NCBI GenBank assembly: GCA_022376465.1
Contig: JACDTU010000004.1
Location: 558,001-622,000, forward strand
DNA: 64,000 bases
DNA from: Cubamyces lactineus
Taxonomy: Eukaryota > Basidiomycota > Agaricomycetes > Polyporales > Polyporaceae
Reading direction: 5' to 3'
Part shown: positions 21,547-32,906 of the stretch, piece after piece
Layout of the letters: the number at the start of each line of letters is the position of its first letter
How positions within the stretch are numbered: position 1 is the first letter of the stretch
Notes under the pieces: model-generated
The model's input: only the letters and a program-made list of their open reading frames with translations
What the model was told of the DNA's origin: nothing
Database searches by the model: none
Translations under genes and position numbers: made by a program

Positions 21547-22018
21547 GAGCGGATATTGCAAGCCTTCGGGTAGCGGACGCCCCCAGCGCGCGCGATTAAA
21601 GAGAGGGAAGGGTTCAGAAGACAAGCAGCCGGTAAGCTTCAGCGCAAAGCGAGGTCCGAGCCACAGCGGCAAGTACGCTTCAACCTCCAACAGCCCGCCG
21701 AGGAGCACTGCCCGGTCCCCCGCTCCGTCCTCTCCGCCTATTGTCCCTTGTTTGGCCATCCACTCGACGCCCTCCGTCTTTCCTTTCGGCGCAATCTCAA
21801 CCTCGCCTTTGTCATGCAACACTTCTCGTCGTCTGCAAATGACAAACGGCTTCACCCCGTCGTCAGAATGGTATAGGGAACCCGGTCTTCAAAGCCAAAA
21901 TCACAGTGTCCGAATTTCACGGAATGGAAAGGACCGGACACCGGGTGCTTTAGAACCTCGTACATATATACTCTCCTTTCGCTGACCTGTTCGCCCCACA
22001 ACTCTTCCAATCGCTTCG
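21547..22018. promoter_or_regulatory. Divergent promoter region of FCP1 and SDR-A
   Basis: 472 bases between divergent starts. The part next to FCP1 stays open in the FCP1 frame (to 21855) but lies before the conserved start. A TATA-like ACATATATA occurs at about 21962-21970, roughly 50 bases before the SDR-A start. Confidence 0.4.
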
Positions 22019-23056
22019 ATGACAATGTCTACCAGCAAGCCAGTCGTTCTAGTAACCGGGTGCTCCAAAGGCGGCATCGGTTTCTCGCTGTAAGTGCACG
22101 CTGTGCCCGTGACTGCTTGAATGCTCACCACGTTCGCCAGTTGCGAGGAATTCGCGTCCAGGGGATGCATCGTCTATGCTACTGCCCGTAGACTAGAGGC
22201 CATGCAGGGCTTCACACATCCTGACATTCATATTCTCGCTCTGGACGTCACCAGCGACGAGAACGTGCGCGAGGTCGTCCAGAGCGTGATCGAACGGGAA
22301 GGCCATCTCGACATTCTCGTGAACAACGCTGGCCTGGGGAACACAGGCAAGCCTATTGCATCATGCACCTATACATTAGCGCTGAAACGATGCATCTACC
22401 AGGCGCTGTCATCGACGTTGACATGCAGGAGATAATGCGCACATTCGACACCAACGTCTACTCGGTCATCCGCATGGCCAAGGCAGTCATCCCCCACATG
22501 GCCGCCCGCAAGAGCGGCACCATCGTCAACGTCGGCTCAATCGCTGGTGAAATGCAAGTTCCCTCCCTCTTACACCCCCATTCACCATGCATATACTCAC
22601 CGTCTTCTCAAACCCCCTAACAGACCGATCCCATGGGGCGGGATCTACGCCGCGACAAAAGCCGCGCTGCACTCGCTCAGCGAGACGCTCTACATGGAAT
22701 GCAAGCCGTTCAACATCAACGTCGTCCTCCTCGCGCCCGGCGGCGTCAAGTCCAACATCGCCGCGAACCAGGCGGAGCGCGTGCAGCTCCCCGCGGGCAG
22801 CCTCTACGCGGACTACGTCGACTCCATCCTCGCGAAGCTCCACATGGGCCAGCGCAACAAGCCGACGCCGACGGACGTGTTCTCGCGCCAGGTGGTGGAC
22901 GCCGTGCTGAAGAGGCCGCCGCGGCGCTATTTGACGCTGGCGAGCATGTCGACGACGTATTGGATCTTGTCGTGGTTCCCGCGTACGTGGGTGCTCAATC
23001 TGTTCTGGAAGCGCCTGGGCGAAGGCCCTCGTCTTGCTGCTCAGAAACAGAAGTAA
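22019..23056 (+). CDS. Short-chain dehydrogenase A (AYR1-like), 286 aa
   Basis: Classical NAD(P)-dependent SDR resembling fungal NADPH-dependent 1-acyldihydroxyacetone-phosphate reductases (AYR1), which make lysophosphatidate on ER/lipid droplets; the true substrate is not deducible. Exons 22019-22089, 22141-22346, 22403-22553, 22624-23056 (861 bases). Seen: TGCSKGGIG cofactor loop, ATARRLEAM, NNAG, catalytic Ser in VNVGSIAGE, YAATK as the YxxxK pair, and a hydrophobic C-terminal stretch (TYWILSWFPRTWVLNLFW) that could anchor it to a membrane. Introns 2 and 3 both start with GC (CAG/GCAAGC and AAT/GCAAGT), whereas the paralogues B and C have GT at the same two positions. Confidence 0.93.
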
Positions 23057-23683
23057 TGTAGCAGAGCATGGATGATCGTAGAGTCTGTTTTCTGTAGCCA
23101 ACTGCACTTCCTCTCTATGTTCACTAGGTCTGTACTCATGTACTCACGTACTGTGCACTTCGACACTCAGTTTAGAGTCGCTTACGAATCTCACCAGCCC
23201 AGAGGGCCTAATTCCCGACCTCGCTCTAAAGGCTCCTATCCCCGATATCGCTGAACGACACTTTAATTACCCACGTCGCGGCAAAGATCGTTCCCCCCGC
23301 GATGAAACGTTTGAGGAGTCGACCGTAGCACAAGCTGTGCCAGTACGTGCACTCGCGATCGGATCCCCGAATCTTGCCCGAGCGTTGCCCGAGCGACTTT
23401 GGTGGTGTGCTACGCCAAGGGCTGCGCGCGCGGTGTGCTCCTGTGCTTGTATACATGCGCGCCGTGTGGTAGCCTTGGCTGGGGAGACGACGAGAGACCG
23501 AGAGCCTCGGGGATCTCGCACGCAGGTTCCGCCGCGCCGTCCATCGTGCGCTGCGGTCATACGAATGACTCCATCGAGAGGTTGTTGCTACCGTATAAGT
23601 ACAGCGTGGATCGTTGGCCGCGAACGGAACCTGGCAACTTGGCGTATATCCTCTCATTTCGAACTCGCGGATACATATCGCCC
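23057..23683. other. Intergenic region SDR-A to SDR-B
   Basis: 627 bases; no gene. The last 100 bases hold the SDR-B leader with a weak TATA-like TATAAGT near 23593. Open frames here have random composition. Confidence 0.45.
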
Positions 23684-24766
23684 ATGTCGAACAAGTCTCC
23701 TGTTGTCCTCGTCACGGGCTGCTCCGACGGGGGTATAGGCTCCGCACTGTGAGTACATGTCGAACTCGGGTGTTGATTCGATCCTCCCTTGACTCTCAAG
23801 TTGCACAGATGCAAGGAATTCGCTGCAAAGGGGTGCAAAGTGTACGCGACAGCTCGGCGGGTCGAGGCTATGGCCACCTTGACACATCCGAGCATCGAGC
23901 GGGCGAGGTTGGACGTCACGGACGAGGCCAGCGTGCAGTCCGTCGTTGACAGGATCGTCGAGAAAGAAGGCCGCATCGATATTCTTGTGAACAACGCCGG
24001 GATGACATGTTCCGGTGAGTGTATGCTCCTCCGATCCTTATAGTCGGATTCCCCGGATGGCTGAAGCGTCATGCGTCCAACCACCCATCGCTGACACGTC
24101 GCCGTACGCAGGACCTGTGATCGACATCGACCTAGAGAGCATTCAGCGGACGTTTGACACGAACGTGTTCGGGATCGTGCGCACCTGCAAAGCCGCCATT
24201 CCACATATGGCCGCGCGCAAGAGCGGGACGATCATCAACATCGGCTCCGTCCTGGGCGACATGTACGTCTCCTCTTCTACCACTAGTCTGCATCCGAACG
24301 CTGACGTGGGGACGCCTTACCCGCGCGCCTGGTCGCGTTCGCCAGACCGATGCCGTTCTCCGGGATCTACGCCTCCACAAAAGCAGCAGTGCGCTCCCTC
24401 ACCGAGTCGCTCTACATGGAATGCCGCCCGCTCGGCATCGCCGTCGTGCACGTCAACGCGGGCGGCGCGCGCACCAACATCGTCAAGAACATGGGCGCGC
24501 ACCACGCCGTCCCGCCCACGACGCTCTACGCGCCGTACGAGGCCGTCATCCGCGAGGAGTTCGACCCCGCGCGGACGGACAAGGCGACGCCCCCGGAGGA
24601 GTTTGCGAGGGTGGTGGTGAGGGGCGCGTTGCCGGCGCGGGGCTCGCCGGAGAGGGTTGTTTGGGTCGGCGCGGGGTCGTCGTTCGTGAAGGTTATTCGG
24701 TGGCTACCGAAAGGGTTCATATTGCGCCTGCTGTGGAACCAGCTTGTAGAGAAGCGCAAACAATAA
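23684..24766 (+). CDS. Short-chain dehydrogenase B (AYR1-like), 280 aa
   Basis: Second of three tandem SDR paralogues. Exons 23684-23748, 23809-24014, 24112-24262, 24346-24766 (843 bases), with exon lengths 65-206-151-421 against 71-206-151-433 in A: identical intron positions and phases. Motifs: TGCSDGGIGSAL, ATARRVEAM, NNAGMTCSG, catalytic Ser in INIGSVLGD, YASTK (YxxxK). The C-terminal half is closer to C (ALYAPYE-like segment TTLYAPYEAVIREEF, WVGAGSS, KGFILRLLWNQL) than to A. All introns are GT-AG. Same inferred activity class as A; a changed substrate is possible. Confidence 0.93.
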
Positions 24767-25237
24767 ATTCAGTTAGTTGTGGTGTCTTCATTAGTATCAA
24801 TAGGCCTACTCGGGGCCCGAGGCGTTAACGGAGCGCACACTGCGGTAGGGAAGGCGATAATTCCCCGACTTTGGAATATAGCTATGCTGGAGGTCCGCAG
24901 TCCTGTGTCACACCCTCGGCAAAGGTGCACAGTACATGCTAGATGGCAATTTATAGTTGAACGCTGAGGGTGCTGCTTTCCGCGCTGTGATGGCACGGTA
25001 CGCCTAAAGACGATGCTGCCCTGAGCGACAAATCCGTAGCACCAGTGATCGTCGCACACGCTCCGGGCATGTCGCCGCCGCAAATCGCGGTACCGCAGCC
25101 TCATCCCTACTACCACTGGGTGACTCAAATAAGCGCAGAGCGCACATAAAGATCGGAGCGTCGCGGTGCGAAAGACAACTTGACACTAAACAAAACGCCA
25201 TCAAACCTTCTTTTCCCACAATCGCTGAAAGTGAACA
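24767..25237. other. Intergenic region SDR-B to SDR-C
   Basis: 471 bases with no gene seen; contains 3' end of B and promoter of C. Confidence 0.45.
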
Positions 25238-26287
25238 ATGACACACCGTCGTTCCGTAGTGCTCGTGACGGGTTGTTCCGACGGTGGCATAGGTTCAGAG
25301 CTGTAAGCAGTGTCCCACACGGTCCTGTAGTATACAGCTAACGTTGCTCTGTCGTTCTCACGAAGATGCAAAGAGTACGCCGCGCGGGGGTGCAAGGTGT
25401 ACGCGACAGCGAGACGGGTTGAGGCGATGTCCAGTCTGACACACCAGGACATCGAGCGCATACGTATGGACGTGACGGACGGGTCCAGCGTGCAATCCGT
25501 GATCGACCACATTATTGAGGAGGAGGGACATATCGACCTCCTCATCAACAACGCAGGCATAACATGCTCCGGTGAGCATTTCCGTGTGGATCATGCGTGA
25601 TGCTTGCTCACAATCACGATGATGCGCGAAGGGGCCGTCCTCGACATTGACTTGGAGCGCGTCCAGCAGACGTTCAACACGAATGTCTTCGGGACGCTCC
25701 GTGTCTGCAAAGCTGCCATCCCGCACATGGCGGCACGTAAGAGCGGGACGATTGTCAACGTTGGCTCTATAGCGGGCGACATGTGAGTATCATGCTTGAT
25801 GAACTCGCAACACCGAGAGTCGCTCTATTTACAACCTGTTCTCACTCACAGCGCAGTGCCATTCGAAGGAATATACTCCTCTTCAAAGGCAGCCCTCAAA
25901 TCCCTCACCGAGGCGCTCTACATGGAATGCCTCCCCTTCGGCCTCGCCGTCGTCTACGTCAACGCGGGCGGCGTGCGCACGAACATCACAAGCAACATGA
26001 TCGCGCGCTTCGCCATCCCTCCCACGACGCTCTACGCGCCGTACGAAGAGGCGATCAGGGAGGAGTTCAACCCGCAGAGAATGGAGCCCTGGGCTATGCC
26101 ACGCGAGGACTTCGCGAGTGCAGTGGCGGAGAAGAGTCTGGCGAAGAAACCGGAGAGAGAGCTCTGGGTCGGCGCGGGGCTGACCTCGATGAGGATTTTC
26201 TCGTGGCTGCCTCGAGGGTTTGTGTTGCGCCTTCTGTGGAACGAGCTAGCGGAGAAGCGCAAGGTCTCTCTAGACAAGTCAAAGTAG
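25238..26287 (+). CDS. Short-chain dehydrogenase C (AYR1-like), 285 aa
   Basis: Third tandem SDR. Exons 25238-25302, 25366-25571, 25632-25782, 25852-26287 (858 bases). Motifs: TGCSDGGIGSEL, ATARRVEAMSSL, NNAGITCSG, catalytic Ser in VNVGSIAGD, YSSSK (YxxxK), TTLYAPYEEAIREEF, WVGAGLTS. B and C share far more residues with each other than with A, so the likely order is an old A-versus-B/C duplication followed by a recent B/C one. All introns are GT-AG. For exon 4, the first usable AG (25850-25851) keeps the frame; the AG four bases on would not. Confidence 0.93.
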
Positions 26288-26581
26288 TAATCAGTTTGGT
26301 GATACTTTCAATGATTCACGTTCCATGCTACGCGCACCATACAGCTTGCTTGTACGCTAGGGCTTTTAGGCGAAACCCGTGCGTTCGAAATGGGTTGTGG
26401 TTGAAGCGCTGCTAGCTCGTAAAGCGCAACCATCCACGCTCATATACGGAAGCGCTCGTCGCGTCGCGTCGCACGCGTAGTGGGCGTCTCTTTCCAAACC
26501 GCCGCCTACTGCCAGGCGGCCAGTGCCACCTGAATTTGTCCATTCCTCCTCCAACCCCCTACCCCCACCGCACCCACCTCA

Positions 26582-27426
26582 ATGTCTCGCTACCCGTACG
26601 GACTCTCGCCAGACATAACGCCGACGAGCAGCCCGAGCAAGCTCACGAAGGCGCAGAAGAGTCGTGCCCGACGCGAGCCGTCCGGCGTGTTCTCCCTGTT
26701 CTCCCCGCCCCAGATCCAGCAGTTCCGCGAGGCGTTTGCACTGATCGACCATGACGGCGATGGGATCGTGTCTGAGCAGGACTTGAAGCACATCTTTAGC
26801 AGTTTGGGTGAGCGTTCAATTCAGAAAAGCTCCAAGGCGTCCGAGCTCGTCCCTGCGCCCCATCCACACTATGCTCACACCACGTTCACCCTGTTCAGGC
26901 ATATCACCCTCCCGCTCGACGCTCGACCAGCTCCTCGCCGACCGCCCCGGCGACCGACGCGGCTCACTGGGCGGGATCCACTCGCGCATCGCGTCCGCCG
27001 AGTCCGCCGACGGCGGCGGCGGGGGCACCGACCGCGGGATCACGTTCCCGATGTTCCTCACGATGATGGGCGAGCACCTGTACGACTTTGACGCGGAGGC
27101 GGAGCTGCTCGCCGCGTTCGAGTGCTTCGACGAGTCCGACTCGGGCTTCGTCAAGTGCGACGAGATCCGCAAGTGGCTCGGGGACGTGGGGGAGCGGATG
27201 GACGAGCACGAGGTGAGTCTAGCTTCGATTAATTCTGCGCTCGGGACCTGCGGTTGGAGGAGCAGTCTCGTTGCGTAGGATAGGAGGAGAGGTGTTGATA
27301 CAACGCTCGTTGCAGATCGACAAGTTCTTGAAAGGGCCGTTCACGCGAAACGGCCAATTCAACTATCGGGAATGGGTCAAGGTCCTCAGGATTAACACGG
27401 ACAACGAAGAGACAGATTCGCAATGA
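26582..27426 (+). CDS. Myosin regulatory light chain (EF-hand), 216 aa
   Basis: Calmodulin-superfamily subunit that would bind an IQ motif of myosin II and act in the contractile ring. Exons 26582-26807, 26899-27212, 27316-27426 (651 bases). Seen: basic N-terminus with a potential phosphorylation site in RARREPSGVFSLF, at the position of the RLC phospho-serine, then QIQQFREAFALIDHDGDGIV, whose DHDGDGIVSEQD is a complete EF-hand loop (about residues 55-66). The later hands (FDESDSGFVKCDE) look degenerate for calcium. A Gly-rich insertion (ESADGGGGGTDRG) between hands 1 and 2 is unusual and makes the protein longer than typical RLCs (about 160-180). Confidence 0.9.
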
Positions 27427-27735
27427 TGTGCTCCCTGCGCTGCTACTCTGGACGATGTATGATATATGTTGTATCTATCACGACCTTTTTATGAAGGATA
27501 CCCTGATTACACATTTTGTAGCTCGTCTTGGTTATGTCCTAAGACTCACTTCACAGGTCCCCTAGCTATATCTGCAGGTAAGTCGAGGAACACCAAGGTC
27601 GGTGATCGTATTTGCGACGTCGTAAAATGCCCGGAAGGTCTCACTTCAGCGCTATGACGACTTCGAAATCTACAGCTAGTGTGTACAGAATGCGCAGCAC
27701 GGCAAGTAACTTCTCTTTCCTTGATCACAAACTCT
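27427..27735. other. Convergent intergenic region; no gene
   Basis: 309 bases between the RLC stop and the stop of the minus-strand gene at 27736. Nothing recognised beyond likely 3' ends. Confidence 0.5.
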
Positions 27736-29270
27736 CTAGGCCCATCCTCCCTCCAGGGGATCAGCTGGGATCTTACCGTCATTCATCGCAATCTCCTTCA
27801 TGACCTCCTCCATCGTCTCCTTGCTCTCATCCTTCTCCGCCTCCTCCAGCGCTATGTGGCTCAGTGTCAATGCTGCTCAACAACGCTGAAAACTTGATCT
27901 CGGAACTCACCATGACCCCTGCCCTCGCCTAGGCTAATTTCCAAACCTTGCTCACCGCTTCTCGCTGCGATGAACAACAACTCTGCGCCTTCGTGATCAA
28001 GCAGCTCCTGCCTCTCGACGGACGCGAACCGAAGGCCGTACGACTCGCGGCCTCTGTGTCCTCCCTTTCCAAAGACTCCGGCCATGATCTCCTCTGGGTA
28101 TTCCGCACGTCGGCCCTTGGGCAAGCCAACCTGGGCAGGGCCCGAAGGAGGCGCAAGCGGGTTCTTGACTTGCAGGACGAACGACGAGGCTTTGTGGATG
28201 CCCAACGTCTCTTGTACCTCTCCGAAGTGCTCGTCGTCTGGATGCGAGAGGTGGTAGCCGAAGTGTGTCTCCCGCTGGGATGGCGTTCGCGCCGCTTCGT
28301 TGTTGACAATCGCATATGCTCCGCGAGCTGCGAGGCGTGCAGCCGCTTGGTGCCGCGTGCCTATGACTGCGTCAGACTCGGGATTGCTTTGTACATCCGT
28401 ATTCTGGCATACCTCTGGTCTTGGTCTCATACGTCTTCGGGCCAAGGCCCTCCTCGAGCTTCTCCAAGTCGTCGCTCACGGTAGCTACGGTTGCCCAGAA
28501 GACTTGCTTGCGACCTCCACCCTTTCCTCCTCCACCGGCATCTGGGTCAGGCAGACCCTTCTTCCCGATGAGCATCAGGCGGAAACGCTTCTTGGTCTGG
28601 CCTTTCGGCTCAGGGGCGGGAACGGCATCTGCGCCGCTCCCGATGAGGTTCATCTCCTGGCCTTCGTCGTCATTCTTTGCATGGGTGTCGTTCCTGCTAT
28701 CTGTGTGCGTGGCAAATTGCGGCGGGCGCGGGACGAGGAGCATGTAGAAACGCTGGACGTCGTCCATGGAGTGTGCTTCTTCCAGCTCGACCTTCGGTCG
28801 ATAGAAGAAATAGATGTGACCACGCTCGATTGTCCCTTGTTGCGGCGTTTCTCGTGAGTTACAATTCGTGGAGGATTACGAGATGGAGACCAACCTGCCT
28901 GGTACATGCTCTCGGCGGGATGGCGCTTTGCAGGGGCATTCTCCTTGTCGGCGTCAGCTTCTGAGCCCTCCTCTTTCCCGTCTGCCTGCTCCTCTTTTTG
29001 CGCGGGTTCTTCAGTCTTCACCTTCTTGGCAGCAGGTTCCTCGCTCTCGGCTTGATGATCGTCTACCTCAGGCTCGCGCTTCTCTCCTACTGCAGGCGAT
29101 GTTTCCTTCTTTGCGTGCGCGCCCTTCTTGCTCGACGGAGGCTTCCTGCTCGACGCTGGTTTCTTCGCTTTCGAAGGGGGCTTTGCCGGGGCATGCTTAG
29201 AGTCCTCCGGTTGGTGGCGCGTGCGGAGGTTGCGCTTTTCGGCGGCTTCCTGCGCGCGGGTGGTGGGCAT
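27736..29270 (-). CDS. Conserved charged protein of unknown function, 454 aa
   Basis: Four exons: 29270-28895, 28835-28413, 28360-27911, 27851-27736 (1365 bases, phases agree). The N-terminal about 120 residues are Lys/Ala/Glu-rich and disordered with several KAKK/SSKK patches, consistent with nuclear targeting. The rest is a folded-looking region: RGHIYFFYRPKVELEEA, DDVQRFYMLLVPRP, RFRLMLIGKKGLP, VFWATVATV, GTRHQAAARLAARGAYAIV, HFGYHLSHPDDEHFGEVQ, ASSFVLQVKNP. It ends with an acidic helix (EEAEKDESKETMEEVMKEI). I recognise this as a conserved fungal family with plant relatives but know no function for it. Gly-rich linker (AGGGGKGGG) in exon 2. Confidence 0.85.
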
Positions 29271-30496
29271 GGCTGCTGCGCGTGGCTATATGCTATCCTA
29301 GGACGGTGTCTTGGTGTGGAATGGGAATGGTATGCAGAGACTGGCTGAGGCGCAGCGCGTCGGTTATATAGCGCAAGAGTGTCCTGGGAGAGCTCTGACG
29401 TCACCGGACGCGTACAGGGTGCGCGTCCAATCGCGCGTGACCGACTTTGCGCGTCTCCCGCTTGCCGTAGCAGGCTACTCAAGTATCGCGCACCCGACTA
29501 GCCCCGTCCAGCCACCCAAGGACATCTAGATGCAGCGGACGAGGCCGCCTTACGTTCAGGAAGGGATCTTCGTTGTTGAAATGTTACGTGCATCAGCGAG
29601 TAAGGCCTTGTTATCGTACAATTACAACTAGAGTTTGGCCCTCCGACGCCGCAGTGGCTGCTACATCCTATCTCCTCCAAGCCGCGAAACGAACACACTT
29701 CAGATTCACGTCGTTACTTGGGTACACCAGGGTGCGACCCGCCGTTGATCGAGCCCGTCGAGGCACGCCTCTTGAGCAGGCCGTCTCCAAACCACCGATT
29801 TCCGCCTCCCTGGGCTGGCTGCGGCTCCCCACCCATCGAGGACGACCGCGTGCTATGAAGGAGGAATCATGAGTAACTTCAATGACTCTGCACACAATGG
29901 ATTGAACAACGAACATCGACTCGGTGTTCATAGACTTTGTTGCGCAGTTGTCCGCGAGTGCGGCGGTTGAGGACACCGCAGCCTCTCTGCTGTCGTCGTC
30001 CAGCACCCTCTCGAACTCCAGCGCCGGATCATAGTAGTACTGCGCGAATGCCATCTATGCAAGGGATTTCTCGTCAAGGACGACGAGCTAGAGGAGGATG
30101 GTGCATGAGCGTGCGTGCGCAGGCTCGAAGACCGCCGGGGAGGCTCCTAACTCTAGATACTCCTTTAGGAGATCCTCATGACCTGGCCGGCCGGCATCCG
30201 CAAGATCTCGCGTCACGGTCCTTCGACCGTAAACCGTGAGCGCGTTGAAGTCACATCGCGATTCATACAGGTGTCATTCATATCCATGAATCAGGGCTAC
30301 GTTCACGAAAGATGCTTGTATCGTACAAATTTTGGTGACCGTCCCGTGCCATCAAACTACCGCTTGTAGAACTCTGCAGAAGACACCTTAATAACACCCG
30401 GGATCGCGTGAGGGGCCTGTACTGGACCCCGAGTCAGAGTCATTGGCTGCCATCATCGTCGCAGATACGTGGACATACGTACGGATTACCTCTGAC
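29271..30496. other. Non-coding stretch with one doubtful small ORF
   Basis: Upstream of the 454-residue gene and downstream of the lectin fusion gene. One minus-strand ORF (30054-29668, 128 codons, beginning MAFAQYYYDPALEFERVLDD) starts with a protein-like segment but degenerates into compositionally random sequence; it may be the first exon of a small gene I cannot complete. No other support. Confidence 0.35.
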
Positions 30497-32906
30497 TTAG
30501 CCCGCTTTTTCGAACCCGGAGGCTTCGCCCATTGCGACCCTGGCGGAGTACCACTCCCCGTCGTCGTCCTTGTACACCCCAAAGACGTTGTTGTCTTCGG
30601 CCTGGAAATACACGCAGGCATCTTTGCCGTTATCCCACTGCACGGGCGCGAACCAGGCGCCTGAAATGAGCGGGCCCACAACTTTGCTCGTGTGCCAGCA
30701 CCCATCAATCAGGACGCTGCGGATGATGTCGTTGTCGACGTTCATCCAATATACTTCTGGCACGTCGCCGCGCGGCCCGGAGAATATGGCACCGATTTGG
30801 GCCTGCCTGGGAGCCTCGTCACCCGAGAACGAGCCTGTCGTACGAAGCATGTAAGTCAGGAAGCTCGACTCCGCGGCAGGATCCGGAGAAAGTGCACTCG
30901 CCTGGGTACCATTCGTTGTCGCTCAGGCAGTGCTCTAAGATGTACAAGTCGGGGGCCTGGTAGTACACCCGAACCTGCACGCCCTCACTATCGCAGACGG
31001 CGGCAGCAATGCGCGTTCCACCTAGAGCGGTGGGAAGGATCGCGCCGCGGACCCAAGAGCCATCGTTGCGGAATTCTTGGATCTCCTGACAGCCCGCCTC
31101 TAAAATATAGCGCGCCGGCGTTCAAGAGTGCCCGCAAATCAGTATCAATGACGCCTACCTTGAAAATATACGCGGATGTGGACACCATCACCATCTTCGT
31201 ACTGAAGAGCGGCGATTGATGTATCTGTGGAAGCGGAAATGTTCAGAGCACCCAGAGCACCAAGGGTCCAATCTCCGTCCACGTAGCAGTACTCCTGAAG
31301 AGTGTAGTCTGCGCCGAGGTAGTACACTCGGATCTACCAGAATCTCCGTTACTGGGGGACACGCCAGGCGTATGAGAGCGGAAGAACTCGCCTGATTTCC
31401 GTAGTCCCAGCCGATGGCAGCAAGAGGAGTGAACGGCATCGCGTCGACGACCAACGGCAAGTCTCCAACCTCCTTCCACTGTCCGTCGATGAACACATTC
31501 TCTAGGATACCGCCGAGTGGGCTTTGATGGTAGAGGCGGCTGCTTCGGTCCTGTAGTATCGTGACTGCGAAAACCGTGCTCGACAAGGCTTTGGGCGGAC
31601 CGTCGATCGTGATCGGGTATCTCCACCACCCGCTAGAAAGGCAGTCAACGGAAGTCCTCAACGCCTTCCAACTTGTCGTATACTCCCGGATGCGGCGGTC
31701 AGTGAGAATGCTGCGCCGTTCGATCGCCTTCTCTTCTGCATCTGTGTACCGGAAAAGCGCAGAGGATGCCTGGTCGAGAGCTCGCGCGGAAGCAAGGGTG
31801 GGCGCGATGGACCATGCTTTGTAGTTGCCCGAGGGCGGGACGGTCTTGGTCACGAAAGCCTCATAGACCTCATCTGCGGACGCTTGAACGGCGGCAACGC
31901 AGCGCTTGAGGTTCTCGGCGTCTTCCTTATCAAGGACGCGTTTGTCGCCGTAACAGGTCCACGACTCCCCGGCAGGGTTCTTCACCTTCAAGCCGATGGC
32001 GCAGTCTTCGTCATGCATCAACTATATGCCATTAGACGTTACAAGGACCTTCACGGGAAGATATTCTGTAACGTACTTTGCAGCAGACGTCATAGAAAAT
32101 GTTCTGCTGGCTGCTCAGGCCTCGTCGAGGAACGCGGAGATGACCAGCAGAGAAGGAATCCTCGAGGTAATGGTCGGCGAAAGCGTTGAGTGTATACGCC
32201 CTCTCAAGATCGCCGTCTGCGGCAGCCTGAAGAGCGGTAGCGTGACCAGCATTGTAGGCAGTACGTGCATCAGACCCGAAGTGATCCCAGCTGATGAGAG
32301 AGAGACCAAGGTAGCTGGGGATGTTCGGCCGAGACATGGTGAGCCATTGAAGCTTCAAGCTGACATCAGGTAGTGTGCTGTATGCCACAGAGGGGTCCTT
32401 ATGGTCACGCAACGCATCATTAACCGCATCGACTTCGGTTTGGAGTACACGCAAAATATCTTGGGCTTCCTTTGGCTGACGCGACCTGGGCGCAGCGAGT
32501 GTGTCGTATGCTGCGATGAAGCGGGCTGCTCGCTCCTCGGCATCCTGGCCGTCGCTGATTGGCTTTGACGTGCCGTAGAAGTCGCCGGCGAGACCGTTGA
32601 TCTGCCCGTAAGTGACGACGAGGCCGTTCTCGAGTTCGAAAGGGTGGTCGACGGCGGGGACTCGATCGCCTCCGGCGAGAGTGAGCTCAATCGCATCACC
32701 AATAAACCCATGTTCGGCAAACTCCCCTGTGGGAGGGGGTTACTTGACGTGACGGGATGGATGGAAAGGTACTGACCGTATGTGCCCCGCTTCACGGCTT
32801 TGTTGTAGAGCGGGACGGGGACGACTGTGCGTCCATACACAACATTTCTTGCAATGGAGCGCGGAGACAACGGCTGGGCTACGTTGTGCGAGGTTTCGGA
32901 AGACAT
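30497..32906 (-). CDS. Phospholipase C-like domain fused to fucose-lectin propeller, 706 aa
   Basis: Six exons: 32906-32777, 32726-32077, 32021-31392, 31333-31159, 31099-30902, 30834-30497 (2121 bases, phases agree). Residues 1 to about 390 resemble zinc phospholipase C/P1 nuclease-type domains: HGFIGDAIELTL, VTYGQINGLAGDFYG, WDHFGSDARTAYNAGH, ADHYLEDSFSAGHLR, the last being the His/Asp-rich signature of that fold. From about residue 405 on there are repeated blades of the AAL-type fucose-specific lectin: IRVYYLGADYTLQEYC, VHIRVYFQEAGCQEIQEF, VQVRVYYQAPDLYILEHC, PEVYWMNVDNDIIRSV, ACVYFQAEDNNVFGVY. No signal peptide is seen. Assignment of both domains is by motif only; substrate, sugar specificity and activity are inference. 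Introns 3 and 5 start with GC. A decayed paralogue lies immediately upstream. Confidence 0.85.

Noticed and set aside
29668..30054. Possible mating-pheromone-like precursor on the minus strand (begins MAFAQYYY)
   Set aside because: No CaaX box at the C-terminus and the second half looks like random sequence.
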